DNA from: Lentimicrobiaceae bacterium
Lineage (GTDB): Bacteria; Bacteroidota; Bacteroidia; Bacteroidales; JALOCA01
Length of the DNA stretch: 56,672 bases
Direction: 5' to 3'
NCBI GenBank assembly: GCA_023227965.1
Contig: JALOCA010000022.1
Location: 1 to 56,672, forward strand
A program made the position numbers and the translations under genes. Shown in pieces: positions 35,514-43,816 of this stretch. The notes below the pieces were generated by a model. The model was not told the origin of the DNA. It saw only the letters and a list, made by a program, of their open reading frames with translations, and ran no database searches. Position 1 is the stretch's first letter; every line of letters starts with the position of its first letter.

Positions 35514-35891
35514 TTATAGTGGGTATCTCGAACCAAAATAATATACAAGTGCTGCCGATGCAATTATGTATAGTACCAAAGAGGTGTTGCCAATTATACT
35601 TTTGCTCTTGCTCTCATCCTTGTATTTCTCATAAAGCTTCTCTCGGTTCTTGTATAGATAAAAATAATTTATTAAATAAAGAACTAAGCCAAGTGAGCAT
35701 GCAAATAGAATTATTTCATTCTTTGAATTCGGTTCAATATTAAAACTAAAGAAATGATTTACTAAGACTTGGATAGTTGCAATATTTATAAAATGGAGTA
35801 TGCTAAAAACAATCATAGCATTTGTGGCAGGCATATCGTTTGTGGGTATTTTTTTAAAAGTTTGCCACAATTTATAATATAGATACCTCAT
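35514..35891 (-). CDS. Small four-helix membrane protein, immunity-like paralogue 2
   Basis: 125 residues. MRYLYYKLWQTFKKIPTNDMPATNAM is followed by hydrophobic segments near 27-47, 60-78 and 98-118, with the YLYKNREKLYEKYKDESK loop shared with paralogue 1. The first 26 residues are almost identical to paralogue 1, the middle has diverged, and the last 30 are similar again (SAALVYYFGSRY against SFALVFYFGSKY). Such mosaic conservation fits immunity genes under diversifying selection (inference). Confidence 0.75.
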   Translation of the reverse strand: MRYLYYKLWQTFKKIPTNDMPATNAMIVFSILHFINIATIQVLVNHFFSFNIEPNSKNEIILFACSLGLVLYLINYFYLYKNREKLYEKYKDESKSKSIIGNTSLVLYIIASAALVYYFGSRYPL

Positions 35892-35907
35892 TTTCAGTGT
35901 TTTTTAT

Positions 35908-35973
35908 TTAGTGATTAAAGCCCCTTACAGGATATGGTGTCCAATCCGGGATTCTGTAATAAAAGTATCGCAT
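35908..35973 (-). pseudogene. Chimeric toxin tail remnant 2
   Basis: 22 codons. The first eight (MRYFYYRI) copy the start of paralogue 3 at 36369; the rest (PDWTPYPVRGFNH) match tail remnant 1. The junction shows that recombination joined the head of a membrane gene to a toxin tail. Confidence 0.6.
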
Positions 35974-36003
35974 AACCTGTTATTCACAATAATCTATCAT
36001 CAA

Positions 36004-36369
36004 TTACTTTAAAGGCTTTCCTAAGATAAAAAACAGTACCACGCTGAGTACAATGTACAAAAGCAAATAAATTGTCCCTTTACGCCTTTCTTCTTTGGTC
36101 TCATTTTCATATCGTTTACATATTTCATTCTGTTTGCCAAAAAGGGTTTTAAATCCTATAAAAAGCAAAATAAAATACAATACTAAACCAAAGGAATAGA
36201 CAAAATTTTTGCTGATTTCAAAATTAAAAAAATATCTAATTACTGACATGGCCGTTAAAATATTAAACCCCAGTAAAACAAGTAATAATAGTAATGCATT
36301 AAATGCCGGTGTATCATTAGATTTCACTCTCTTTAACTGCTGGTAAATTCTGTAATAAAAGTATCGCAT
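36004..36369 (-). CDS. Small four-helix membrane protein, immunity-like paralogue 3
   Basis: 121 residues, more diverged: MRYFYYRIYQQLKRVKSNDTPAFNALLLLLVLLGFN aligns with the starts of paralogues 1 and 2 (YYKLWQTFKR.PTNDMPATNA). Hydrophobic segments lie at about 26-45, 56-76 and 98-118; the loop NEICKRYENETKEERRKG corresponds to YEKYKDESK in the others. It is the first gene after the truncated HINT fragment, with 43 bases between them, where a toxin or its cognate immunity gene is expected. Confidence 0.75.
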   Translation of the reverse strand: MRYFYYRIYQQLKRVKSNDTPAFNALLLLLVLLGFNILTAMSVIRYFFNFEISKNFVYSFGLVLYFILLFIGFKTLFGKQNEICKRYENETKEERRKGTIYLLLYIVLSVVLFFILGKPLK

Positions 36370-36412
36370 GGCTCAATTAATTTTTAATGTAAAGCATTTG
36401 TTTGCCAAATAG

Positions 36413-36769
36413 TTACTTGTTATGCACCAATATATTGCTATTAGTCACAAAATAATTGTGATTGCCTTCTACTTCAATGTTATAAACCGTTTCAGGATGC
36501 TTTTCGAGAACAGAACTTGTAACATGTTCTATTGAACCATCTTTTGTTTTTAAGACCATGCCAGGTTGCAAATCCTTTACTTTTACCCAGCCTTTGCCCT
36601 CTACATAGAAAGGGTGTTCTGCTGTTACAAATATCCTTTGGTTATCCGTTGTAAGCTCATAAATCTCCTGCGTTTTTCTCTCAAACGACTTTACAACCTT
36701 GCTCAGTTCAACTGTATTCTTTTCCATGTTATATGAGTAAACGCTATCCCCGCTGAGCGGAATTTGCAA
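36413..36769 (-). pseudogene. HINT-domain fragment of a polymorphic toxin
   Basis: The frame reads LSGDSVYSYNMEKNTVELSKVVKSFERK, then ELTTDNQRIFVTAEHPFYVEGKGWVKVKDLQPGMVLKTKDGS and ends VYNIEVEGNHNYFVTNSNILVHNK-stop. This is the C-terminal two thirds of a Hedgehog/intein (PT-HINT) domain with the closing NxxVHN motif that normally releases a downstream toxin. The N-terminal cysteine block is missing, and the frame joins the 0.29-kb repeat at a TTG. No toxin follows the VHN motif. I read it as a remnant of an RHS-HINT toxin. Confidence 0.75.
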
Positions 36770-37035
36770 TTCCGTTCGGAACGTTAGAAAATTTGCAATT
36801 TTCTGTTTTCATAATTTATTTTATTGTCGGCAGTAAAGCTGCTAATGGTGGTTATCTGCGGCAACGGGTCCATATTTGCCGGTCCACTTACCGTTTGCAC
36901 CGCATGGGGCTTCCCCTGCTGATATGCAAATTCACCTGCTAAAATAGTGTTTTTTATAAAACCAATAGCTGAAATACAATTCCAACGGTATTCCGAGTGG
37001 TCCCGATGACTATCGGGACAAATGCAGCTCAGCCG
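36747..37035. repeat. 0.29-kb direct repeat, copy 2 (carries RHS fragment)
   Basis: Second copy of the repeat at 34532-34820. The minus strand at 36784-36950 encodes GEFAYQQGKPHAVQTVSGPANMDPLPQ, resembling the KPHAV motif before RHS core repeats in Bacteroidota YD proteins, and stops at 36784. It overlaps the start of the HINT fragment by about 20 bases. Confidence 0.85.
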
Positions 37036-37089
37036 GGATAGTAATAATTTAATACAGCAAATAAAAAATAATTCTACTGCTGCCATTTT

Positions 37090-37710
37090 AAAACAATTTG
37101 CTCTGTTTTTAAATATATCCGCTTTTTAATATATGTTGTAATTTATACTATAACAGCATAGTATGGCTTAAAAAACAACTGAAATAAGTTATTTTTATAA
37201 CCGTTTCCTGTATGCTCCGGCTGTATTTCGTTACATAAAATACATTTGCACTTCCCTTTTTACCCCTGTTTTTTGTAATAAAGTATTAATAGGATTTATT
37301 AAAAAACTGAATTAAAAAACTATTTTAAGAAAAAAACCAAGAAATGTACATAAAAAAATTTTAAACAAATACTACTCTATTTCCCCATTAACTGTACCAC
37401 ATTCATAGTATCGGAAAAGTTTGCTGCAAATAGTTTTCTCTAACCATCCATATATTAATGTTTCCAAAATGGATTTCAACTGTCGGTTTCCGCCATTCAG
37501 CATTTTATTTTATACCCTATGTTTCACTTCTCCTACTTTTGCACAGTAAAATTGTTCACAACCGAACGGTTCGTGCAAGGAAACAGAACAACGTTTCCTG
37601 AAAAAAGTTAAACTTATTCCTATGATGTAGATGTTTGCAATTTTGGCACATATTTTGACAAACCCATAAACCATTTTACGCTTCCAAATAACCATAAACC
37701 ATAATAAACA
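37090..37710. other. Long AT-rich gap before the TonB receptor gene
   Basis: About 620 bases with no convincing gene. A TACTTTTG box at 37534-37541 is the best promoter for the receptor at 37711 and would give a leader of about 160 bases. That leader has small palindromes (CCGAACGG; GAAAC...GTTTC) and the repeated word ACCATAAACCAT. I see no known riboswitch. Confidence 0.5.
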
Positions 37711-40080
37711 ATGAAAATGATTAAACAAATTATCCTGGTTTTCTGTCTTACAATAGCGGGAACACAAATTGCAAAAGCAGACGGAGACGCGGGTACCGTA
37801 AAACGCTATACAATAAGCGGCAATATAAAAGACAAATCCACCGGTGAAGAACTCCTGGGTGCCACTGTGTTTGTGAAAGGATTACAATCAGGTGCAGTTA
37901 CCAATTTGTACGGATTTTATTCTCTTAGCCTGCAACCCGGAATTTACACCCTGATGTATTCTTATGTCGGGTACAACACGATTGAAAAAGAAGTCAAACT
38001 TTCGGCAGATGTTACCTTTAACATTGAACTTGAAACCAAACAGGAAGTATTGCAGGAAGCCGTAATCACCGGGGTAAAAAAGAACGAAAATATTACCAAA
38101 ACCGAAATGAGCGTCATGAAGATGGATGTGAAAACCATCAGTAAAATTCCTGCACTGATGGGTGAGGTTGACATTATCAAAGCCATACAATTGCTCCCCG
38201 GCGTACAATCCACCAGCGAAGGCTCTTCGGGTTTCAGTGTGCGAGGCGGCAGCCCCGACCAGAACCTTATCATTCTGGACGAAGCCACAGTGTACAATGC
38301 TTCACACCTGATGGGTTTCTTTTCGGTATTTAACAACGATGCTATCAAAGATGTGCAGATATACAAAGGTGACATTCCGGCTTCGAGCGGAGGAAGACTT
38401 TCGTCGCTGCTTGATATTCGTATGAAAGAAGGTAACTCAAAGAATTATTCAGCTACCGGAGGCATCGGGACTATTTCGAGCCGCTTAACGCTGGAAGGTC
38501 CGGTAATAACCGACCGTTCGTCATTTATCGTTTCGGGAAGAAGAACCTATGCCGACATGTTTCTGCCACTTTCATCCGACAAAGGATTACGCGACAATAA
38601 ACTGTATTTCTATGATTTTAATGCCAAAATAAACCACCGCATCAACGATAACAACCGTTTATTTGCTTCAGGGTATTTCGGAAGAGATGTTTTTAAAAAC
38701 AATGGTTTTGAAATGTCGAATGGAAATAAAACCGCTACCCTGCGCTGGAACCATCTTTTCTCTAAAAAATTATTCTCAAACTTTACCATGCTGTACAGCA
38801 AATACGACTATAAACTGGGAACTGCTTCGGGTACAGCCGACGCATTCGAATGGATTTCAAATCTTGAAGATCTGAGTGCAAAAGGCGACTTCAGCTATTA
38901 CATCAACCCCAAAAACACCTTGAAATTCGGTGCTTCGGCTACTTATCACACCTTCGATCTCGGAAAAGCCGTTGGAAAGGGCGAAGAAAGCTCGATTACC
39001 GATTACCTAATCCCGAAAAGTTATGCTTCGGAATATGCGGTGTATGTCGGCGACGAGCAAACCCTGTTCGGCTGCCTGACCATGAAATACGGTTTACGAT
39101 ATTCCGTTTTTGAAGATGTGGGACATGCAACCTATTACGTTTACGACAAAACCAATTTCAAAGAATACACCGTTACAGACACCATTCACCAATCAGGAAA
39201 CGGAGCCTACAAAACCTATGGAGGATTGGAACCCCGTTTAGGACTTACACTTACTCTGAATGAAGTGTCTTCGGTAAAAGCCAGCTATTCGCGTACACGC
39301 CAATACATTCATCTGGCTCAAAATTCCACTTCCGGTACCCCTCTCGACCTTTGGTATCCGTCTTCACCCAATGTAAAACCCCAGCTTGCCGACCAGTATG
39401 CCATAGGATACTTCAGAAACTTTAAAGACAATATGTTTGAAACCTCTGCGGAAGTATATTATAAAAACATGGAACATTCCATTGACTTTCGCGACCATGC
39501 CGACCTGCTACTTAACCGCGCAATGGAAGGCGAACTCAGAGTTGGTAACAGTTGGTCATATGGTGTGGAATTCTTAGTTAAAAAAAACGAAGGCAAACTC
39601 AATGGTTGGGTTAGCTATACTCTTTCAAAATCGGAAAGAAAAATTAAAGAAATCAATGAGGGCAAAATTTATCCTTCGTCGTACGACAAGCCCCATAACA
39701 TTAATATAGTTTTAAATTACGAACTTAGCAAAAGGGTTTACGTTTCAGCTAACTGGATATATGCAACAGGAGCTCCGTTTACTCCCCCGATAGCAAGGGC
39801 AAACATTGGCGGAAAAATAGTTCCTATTTACGCCGAACGCAATAGTAAACGTATGCCCGATTATCATCGCCTCGACCTTTCGCTTACACTGAAAGGAAAA
39901 GAAAAACCCAACAAAAAATGGCATAGCGACCTGAATTTCTCTCTATATAATGCTTACGGAAGAAAAAATGCCTGGGCAATAAATTTCGTACAGAATGAAG
40001 ATAACCCTAACGAAACGTATGCCGAAAAAATTTACCTCTTCTCAGTAATACCTTCCGTAACTTATAACTTCCATTTTTAA
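37711..40080 (+). CDS. TonB-dependent receptor with carboxypeptidase-like regulatory domain
   Basis: 789 residues: a signal peptide to about 23 (GTQIAKA), a carboxypeptidase-regulatory-like domain (about 32-112, YTISGNIKDKSTGEELLGATVFVKGLQSGAVTNLYGFYSL), a plug with GEVDIIKAIQLLPGVQSTSEGSSGFSVRGGSPDQNLIILDEATVYNASHLMGFFSVFN (about 150-210) and a barrel ending VIPSVTYNFHF. It is shorter than SusC proteins and is paired with a DUF4249 lipoprotein 21 bases downstream, not a SusD. This pair is common in Bacteroidota; the cargo is unknown. Confidence 0.95.
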   Translation: MKMIKQIILVFCLTIAGTQIAKADGDAGTVKRYTISGNIKDKSTGEELLGATVFVKGLQSGAVTNLYGFYSLSLQPGIYTLMYSYVGYNTIEKEVKLSADVTFNIELETKQEVLQEAVITGVKKNENITKTEMSVMKMDVKTISKIPALMGEVDIIKAIQLLPGVQSTSEGSSGFSVRGGSPDQNLIILDEATVYNASHLMGFFSVFNNDAIKDVQIYKGDIPASSGGRLSSLLDIRMKEGNSKNYSATGGIGTISSRLTLEGPVITDRSSFIVSGRRTYADMFLPLSSDKGLRDNKLYFYDFNAKINHRINDNNRLFASGYFGRDVFKNNGFEMSNGNKTATLRWNHLFSKKLFSNFTMLYSKYDYKLGTASGTADAFEWISNLEDLSAKGDFSYYINPKNTLKFGASATYHTFDLGKAVGKGEESSITDYLIPKSYASEYAVYVGDEQTLFGCLTMKYGLRYSVFEDVGHATYYVYDKTNFKEYTVTDTIHQSGNGAYKTYGGLEPRLGLTLTLNEVSSVKASYSRTRQYIHLAQNSTSGTPLDLWYPSSPNVKPQLADQYAIGYFRNFKDNMFETSAEVYYKNMEHSIDFRDHADLLLNRAMEGELRVGNSWSYGVEFLVKKNEGKLNGWVSYTLSKSERKIKEINEGKIYPSSYDKPHNINIVLNYELSKRVYVSANWIYATGAPFTPPIARANIGGKIVPIYAERNSKRMPDYHRLDLSLTLKGKEKPNKKWHSDLNFSLYNAYGRKNAWAINFVQNEDNPNETYAEKIYLFSVIPSVTYNFHF

Positions 40081-40101
40081 CAGCAAAAACCGACAACAAA
40101 C

Positions 40102-40953
40102 ATGAAAAAATTAACATTTATCATAGCAGGACTTGCACTGATGACAGCCTGCACCGAAAAAGTTCATATTGATCTAGGAAAAGACACCGAACGCTTAGTC
40201 GTTGAAGGTATAATCACTAACGACACCATGGCACATACCATAAAACTTACCACAACTACCGAATACTATTACGACCAGCCCGCACCAACAGTAAGCGGAG
40301 CCATAGTAATCCTCAGCGATGGCATTACTACCGATACCCTGAAAGAAAATACAACCGGAAGCGGCATTTACCAAACCCGCACCGACTATTACGGAGTAGC
40401 CGGAAGAACTTATACTCTTAACATAGTTCTGCAGCAACCTATTGATGGACACAAAGAATACACATCAACCTGCGAAATGAAACAGGTTCCCGCTGCTGAT
40501 TCCATCCAGATGGAATACAAAAAGAATTATTACGGCGACTTGGATTTCTGGGTGTTAAAAACTTATTTCCAGGAACCTCCTGAAGAAAATTTTTATATGT
40601 TTCAGTTCAAGAAAAACGGGGTCATGCAAACTGATACTATCAGTGAATATGCAATTTCCGACGACAGATTTTTCAACAGCACTTACCTCGACGGGGTTGG
40701 CATTTTCTGGCTGGGGCAGGATAAAGATTTTGATTATTACTATCCCGTTCAGCCCGGTGATACCATTACCCTAATAACGGCAGGAATTACAGATGAATAT
40801 TATCATTTTATAATGGATGTAATGCTCGAAACCGGAATGCAGACGCCTATGTTCAGTGGTCCCCCAGCTAATGTTAAGGGAAATATCAATAACGGAGCCA
40901 TAGGATTTTTCGCCGCATATACCCGTAACGAAGTTACCACCATAGCCCGGTAA
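40102..40953 (+). CDS. DUF4249 lipoprotein, partner of the TonB receptor
   Basis: 283 residues with lipobox LALMTAC (Cys17). The DUF4249 layout is visible: LVVEGIITNDTMAHTIKLTTTTEYYYDQPAPTVSGAIVILSDG, then GVAGRTYTLNIVLQQPIDGHKEYTSTCEMKQVPAADSI, and a C-terminal GPPANVKGNINNGAIGFFAAYT segment, which is the family signature. It is probably a surface lipoprotein co-operating with the preceding receptor, much as SusD does with SusC (inference). A terminator follows. Confidence 0.93.
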   Translation: MKKLTFIIAGLALMTACTEKVHIDLGKDTERLVVEGIITNDTMAHTIKLTTTTEYYYDQPAPTVSGAIVILSDGITTDTLKENTTGSGIYQTRTDYYGVAGRTYTLNIVLQQPIDGHKEYTSTCEMKQVPAADSIQMEYKKNYYGDLDFWVLKTYFQEPPEENFYMFQFKKNGVMQTDTISEYAISDDRFFNSTYLDGVGIFWLGQDKDFDYYYPVQPGDTITLITAGITDEYYHFIMDVMLETGMQTPMFSGPPANVKGNINNGAIGFFAAYTRNEVTTIAR

Positions 40954-40971
40954 TCCTTTCCGGAAAGTAAA

Positions 40972-41006
40972 AAATCGTGCAGTTATTATGTTGCACGGTT
41001 TTTTTA
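40972..41006 (+). terminator. Terminator of the TonB receptor operon
   Basis: ATCGTGCA and TGCACGGT pair around a 9-10 base loop and are followed by TTTTTTT. Confidence 0.85.
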
Positions 41007-41056
41007 TGCCATCTACTACCAAATTCTGTCGAGTCTTTTTAGGACGATACACTTTA

Positions 41057-41690
41057 AGGTAGTTATTGAATGGGTAGGGTCAAGGGAAAAGAAGTTATCT
41101 GAGGAAGAAATTCTGTTGTTTGATATAAAAGTTCAGCTATTTTAATTTGATATTAAAATGATTATCTGAGTGGTTTTTTGGACCCCACCCCATCCCTCCC
41201 CTCGTGAGGGGAGGGCGCTATAAATCTAAATTGCAGGTAGTTATTTGATGGGTAGGGTCAGAGGAAATGAAGTTATCTGAGGGAGAAATTCTGTTGTTTG
41301 ATATAAAAGTTCAGCTATTTTAATTTGATATATAAATAGTTATCTGAGTAGTTTTTTTGGACCCCACCCCATCCCTCCCCTCGTGAGGGGATGGCACTAT
41401 AAACCTAAATTGCAGGTAGTTATTTGATGGGTAGGGTCAGAGGAAAAGAAGTTATCTGAGGGAGAAATTCTGTTGTTTGATATAAAAGTTCAGCTATTTT
41501 AATTTGATATATAAACAGTTATCTGAGTAGTTTTTTTGGACCCCACCCCATCCCTCCCCTCGTGAGGGGAGGGCGCTATAAATCTAAATTGCAGGTAGTT
41601 ATTGGATGGGTAGGGTCAAGGGAAAAGAAGTTATCTGAGGAAGCGATTCAGACATCTGAGAAAGAAGTTCAGTTGTCTGAGTAGTTTTCT
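41057..41690. repeat. 179-bp tandem repeats, three full copies and a partial fourth
   Basis: Units start at AGGTAGTTATT at 41057, 41235, 41414 and 41593. Units 1-3 are 178-179 bases and nearly identical; each has a GTTATCTGAG block, an AT-rich middle and the hairpin CCCTCCCCTCGTGAGGGGAGGG followed by GCGCTATAAA. Unit 4 diverges after 60 bases into three 21-base units (AGTTATCTGAGGAAGCGATTC, AGACATCTGAG..., AGTTGTCTGAG...), and the same 21-base rhythm is visible inside units 1-3. No coding capacity is likely. Confidence 0.92.
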
Positions 41691-41703
41691 CGGAACATAG
41701 CGG

Positions 41704-41721
41704 TCCCGATAGTCATCGGGA
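41704..41721. repeat. REP-like palindrome
   Basis: TCCCGATAGTCATCGGGA, preceded by GCGG, is the same family as the palindromes at 34787 and 37001 (TCCCGATGACTATCGGGA) and those with TTTAA/TTTAAC centres at 11506 and 33565. Confidence 0.65.
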
Positions 41722-41935
41722 TGTATTTCCACAATTATATTTAAATAAAAATATACCAACAGCTCATCAAATAAAAGATTAATATGCTGCTCAGAACATA
41801 AAAGAATTTCTAATTCCGCAAAACAAATATAATCTGATATATAGTAGTTAAAACAAAAAGGGGCAAATGGCAAGGATAAAACAGGTGAATTGAATTTTGT
41901 CCGGCAGCAAAAAGGAATAAAACAAAATATGTTAC

Positions 41936-41943
41936 TACCTTTG
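41936..41943 (+). promoter_or_regulatory. -7 box for tRNA-Leu
   Basis: TACCTTTG (TAnnTTTG) ends 9 bases before the tRNA 5' end, so transcription would start very near the mature 5' end. No convincing -33 element. Confidence 0.6.
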
Positions 41944-41952
41944 CGCACCAAA

Positions 41953-42034
41953 GCGGATGTGTCGTAATTGGTAGCCGAGCCAGACTTAGGATCTGGTGCC
42001 GAGAGGCGTGGGGGTTCGAGTCCCCCTATCCGCA
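41953..42034 (+). tRNA. tRNA-Leu (anticodon TAG)
   Basis: 82 bases with a long variable arm; acceptor GCGGATG/TATCCGC, anticodon stem CCAGA/TCTGG with loop CTTAGGA, T-arm GGGGG-TTCGAGT-CCCCC. CCA not encoded. Confidence 0.96.
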
Positions 42035-42238
42035 CAAAGTAAATAAAAAGCTGCATAGGCTGGAAACGTGGCATGGAAATTACCTACCTTTTTGAGGGAC
42101 GAAGTCCACGAAATCATCCGCAAGCCAGTAGAAGACTACCGCAGAAAGTTTGAAAATTTGGAATCTATTTTGTCGGAGGTATAATTTTCACAACTGCGAA
42201 GCGTTAAATTTTATATTTTCGTTCCCAAAATTCCTTGC

Positions 42239-43516
42239 ATGAATAAAATCATCCTGCTGGTACTGTTTTTATGGAATACCCTTTGCGTTTTTTCGCAAAC
42301 CCCACAACTTCCCGATAGGATAAACGCCTGTAATAATGAAGCGGTTATGCTTGATGCAGGGGAAGATTTTGCATCCTACCTCTGGAATACCGGCGATACC
42401 ACACAAACCATCACCGTAAAAGAACAGGGTAAATATACGGTTACAGTAACCGATACCTTAGGCATTGTAAGTAAAGATTCGTGCATAGTACATTATCTTA
42501 TATTTGAAATTATACCCAAAAATCCTGTTATTTACTGCCCCGGCAATATCACCCTGAGAGTAATACCCGACACTCTGGACTGTATATGGATGCCACTGGG
42601 CATTACCAACGATACCGTTAACGTTAGTCCAAACCGTACCACACAATACCGGGTTACGGTTTCAGACGGTAACAACTTTACTTGTACCGACACAGTTACA
42701 GTAAAAGTAATTCCCCCTTTTTCTGTTATCCTCGAACAAATTAGTAAAGGCTGTTTTACCCCCCCCGACAGTACCTGCGACGGAGGCTTTAAAGCAGTTA
42801 TAAAAGGCGGTATGCCGCCTTACACAATACTATGGGATGGTGCAGAAGTAGCCTGGGATACTATTGCCGTTAATTTGTGTGCAGGCAATCATAATTTCTC
42901 TGTTACCGATGCCTCCCTCTGCGGCTTCGACACCACTTTTTACGTTGATTCGTACAAAGCTTTGAATGCTACTATTAAGGCTGACCCGGAAAAGGTTTAT
43001 TTACAAAATCCGACTATACAATTTTCCTTTGAAATTGAAGAAAATGCATCAGAATTATACGACTGGGAATGGTATTTTGGTGATGGCAGTCCGGTATCAA
43101 AAGAAAGTTCTCCTATACATGTTTATTCAGGAATCAAAAAATATTACGACCCAAATAATCAATCTTATACCGATACCTTGCACTTAGTAAGGCAGATTGA
43201 AGGTTGCCAATGTGACACAAATATCATTTATACAATTCCCATTGAAGAAATCAAATTCGAGCTTCCAAATGTCATGACTCCCAATAGTGATGGCGCCAAC
43301 GATGTTTTCAGGATAGATAGTATGATTTATTATTATAAACAAGTAGAACTCGTCATTTTCAACCGTTGGGGCAAAAAAGTGTATGAATCATCAAAATACA
43401 ACAACGATTTCAACGGTGGTGGTTTAGATAACGGTGTTTATTTTCTTATTTTACGCTGCCATGGTTATTTCCGCGATGATGTTTTTAAAGGTTCGCTTAC
43501 CATCATCAGAAACTAA
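42239..43516 (+). CDS. T9SS type B sorted protein (gliding-motility C-terminal domain)
   Basis: 425 residues: a signal peptide ending LCVFSQ, Ig-like segments (about 25-90, ACNNEAVMLDAGEDFASYLWNTGDTTQTITVKEQGKYTVTVTD; a second about 92-155), a PKD-like domain (about 255-310, YDWEWYFGDGSPVSKESSPIHVY) and a C-terminal CHU_C/gliding-motility-associated domain (about 335-425, FELPNVMTPNSDGANDVFRIDSM ... LVIFNRWGKKVYESSKYNNDFNGGGLDNGVYFLILR). That is the type B T9SS signal. It is likely a surface or secreted adhesin-like protein; no ligand is evident. The upstream 200 bases hold no other gene. Confidence 0.9.
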   Translation: MNKIILLVLFLWNTLCVFSQTPQLPDRINACNNEAVMLDAGEDFASYLWNTGDTTQTITVKEQGKYTVTVTDTLGIVSKDSCIVHYLIFEIIPKNPVIYCPGNITLRVIPDTLDCIWMPLGITNDTVNVSPNRTTQYRVTVSDGNNFTCTDTVTVKVIPPFSVILEQISKGCFTPPDSTCDGGFKAVIKGGMPPYTILWDGAEVAWDTIAVNLCAGNHNFSVTDASLCGFDTTFYVDSYKALNATIKADPEKVYLQNPTIQFSFEIEENASELYDWEWYFGDGSPVSKESSPIHVYSGIKKYYDPNNQSYTDTLHLVRQIEGCQCDTNIIYTIPIEEIKFELPNVMTPNSDGANDVFRIDSMIYYYKQVELVIFNRWGKKVYESSKYNNDFNGGGLDNGVYFLILRCHGYFRDDVFKGSLTIIRN

Positions 43517-43554
43517 TAACCTGATTTTGAAATATATTTTACCTCGAACTCAGG

Positions 43555-43812
43555 TTAACAATTAAAGTGCATTTTCTGCACTTCCAGGTTTTCCACAGTT
43601 AGCAACTCTTTTTCTAAGCGCTGTCGTTCATCGGGATCCCCGATAAGTTCGAGAATGATAAGTCCGCAGGAGCTACAGTATTCTTCCGAAATATCGTGCA
43701 TACCCAGCCGGGTTTTAATGGAGCATCCGTATCGTGTAAGGATGTCTTGTACTTTTGTGGCATCCTTTACCCTGTCGGAAATATGAATGCCGATTATTGT
43801 TATTTCTTTCAT
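43555..43812 (-). CDS. TM1266-like iron-only hydrogenase system regulator, copy 2
   Basis: 85 residues from the ATG at 43810-43812; a longer frame runs back into the upstream paralogue and is not the start. The ferredoxin-like/ACT-like fold is suggested by MKEITIIGIHISDRVKDATKVQDILTRYGCSIKTRLGMHDISEEYCSSCGLIILELIGDPDE and a last strand NLEVQKMHFNC. The family is named for linkage to [FeFe]-hydrogenase maturation genes, matching the hydG neighbour. It follows copy 1 with only 4 bases between, so translational coupling is likely. Regulation itself is unproven for the family. Confidence 0.82.
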   Translation of the reverse strand: MKEITIIGIHISDRVKDATKVQDILTRYGCSIKTRLGMHDISEEYCSSCGLIILELIGDPDERQRLEKELLTVENLEVQKMHFNC

Positions 43813-43816
43813 TGCA

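Noticed and set aside
37548..37710. Riboswitch in the leader of the TonB receptor gene
   Set aside because: The leader is long, but I could not find a cobalamin-box or other known riboswitch core.
37510..37767. 85-codon minus-strand frame upstream of the TonB receptor
   Set aside because: Overlaps the receptor start and likely promoter, no motif.
41057..41690. CRISPR array
   Set aside because: The 179-bp units repeat as a whole; there are no unique spacers between short conserved repeats.
41631..42074. 147-codon minus-strand frame across the repeats and tRNA-Leu
   Set aside because: Runs antisense through a tRNA and a repeat; its IGGLEPPRLSAPDPKSG stretch is the usual artefact of reading a tRNA backwards.
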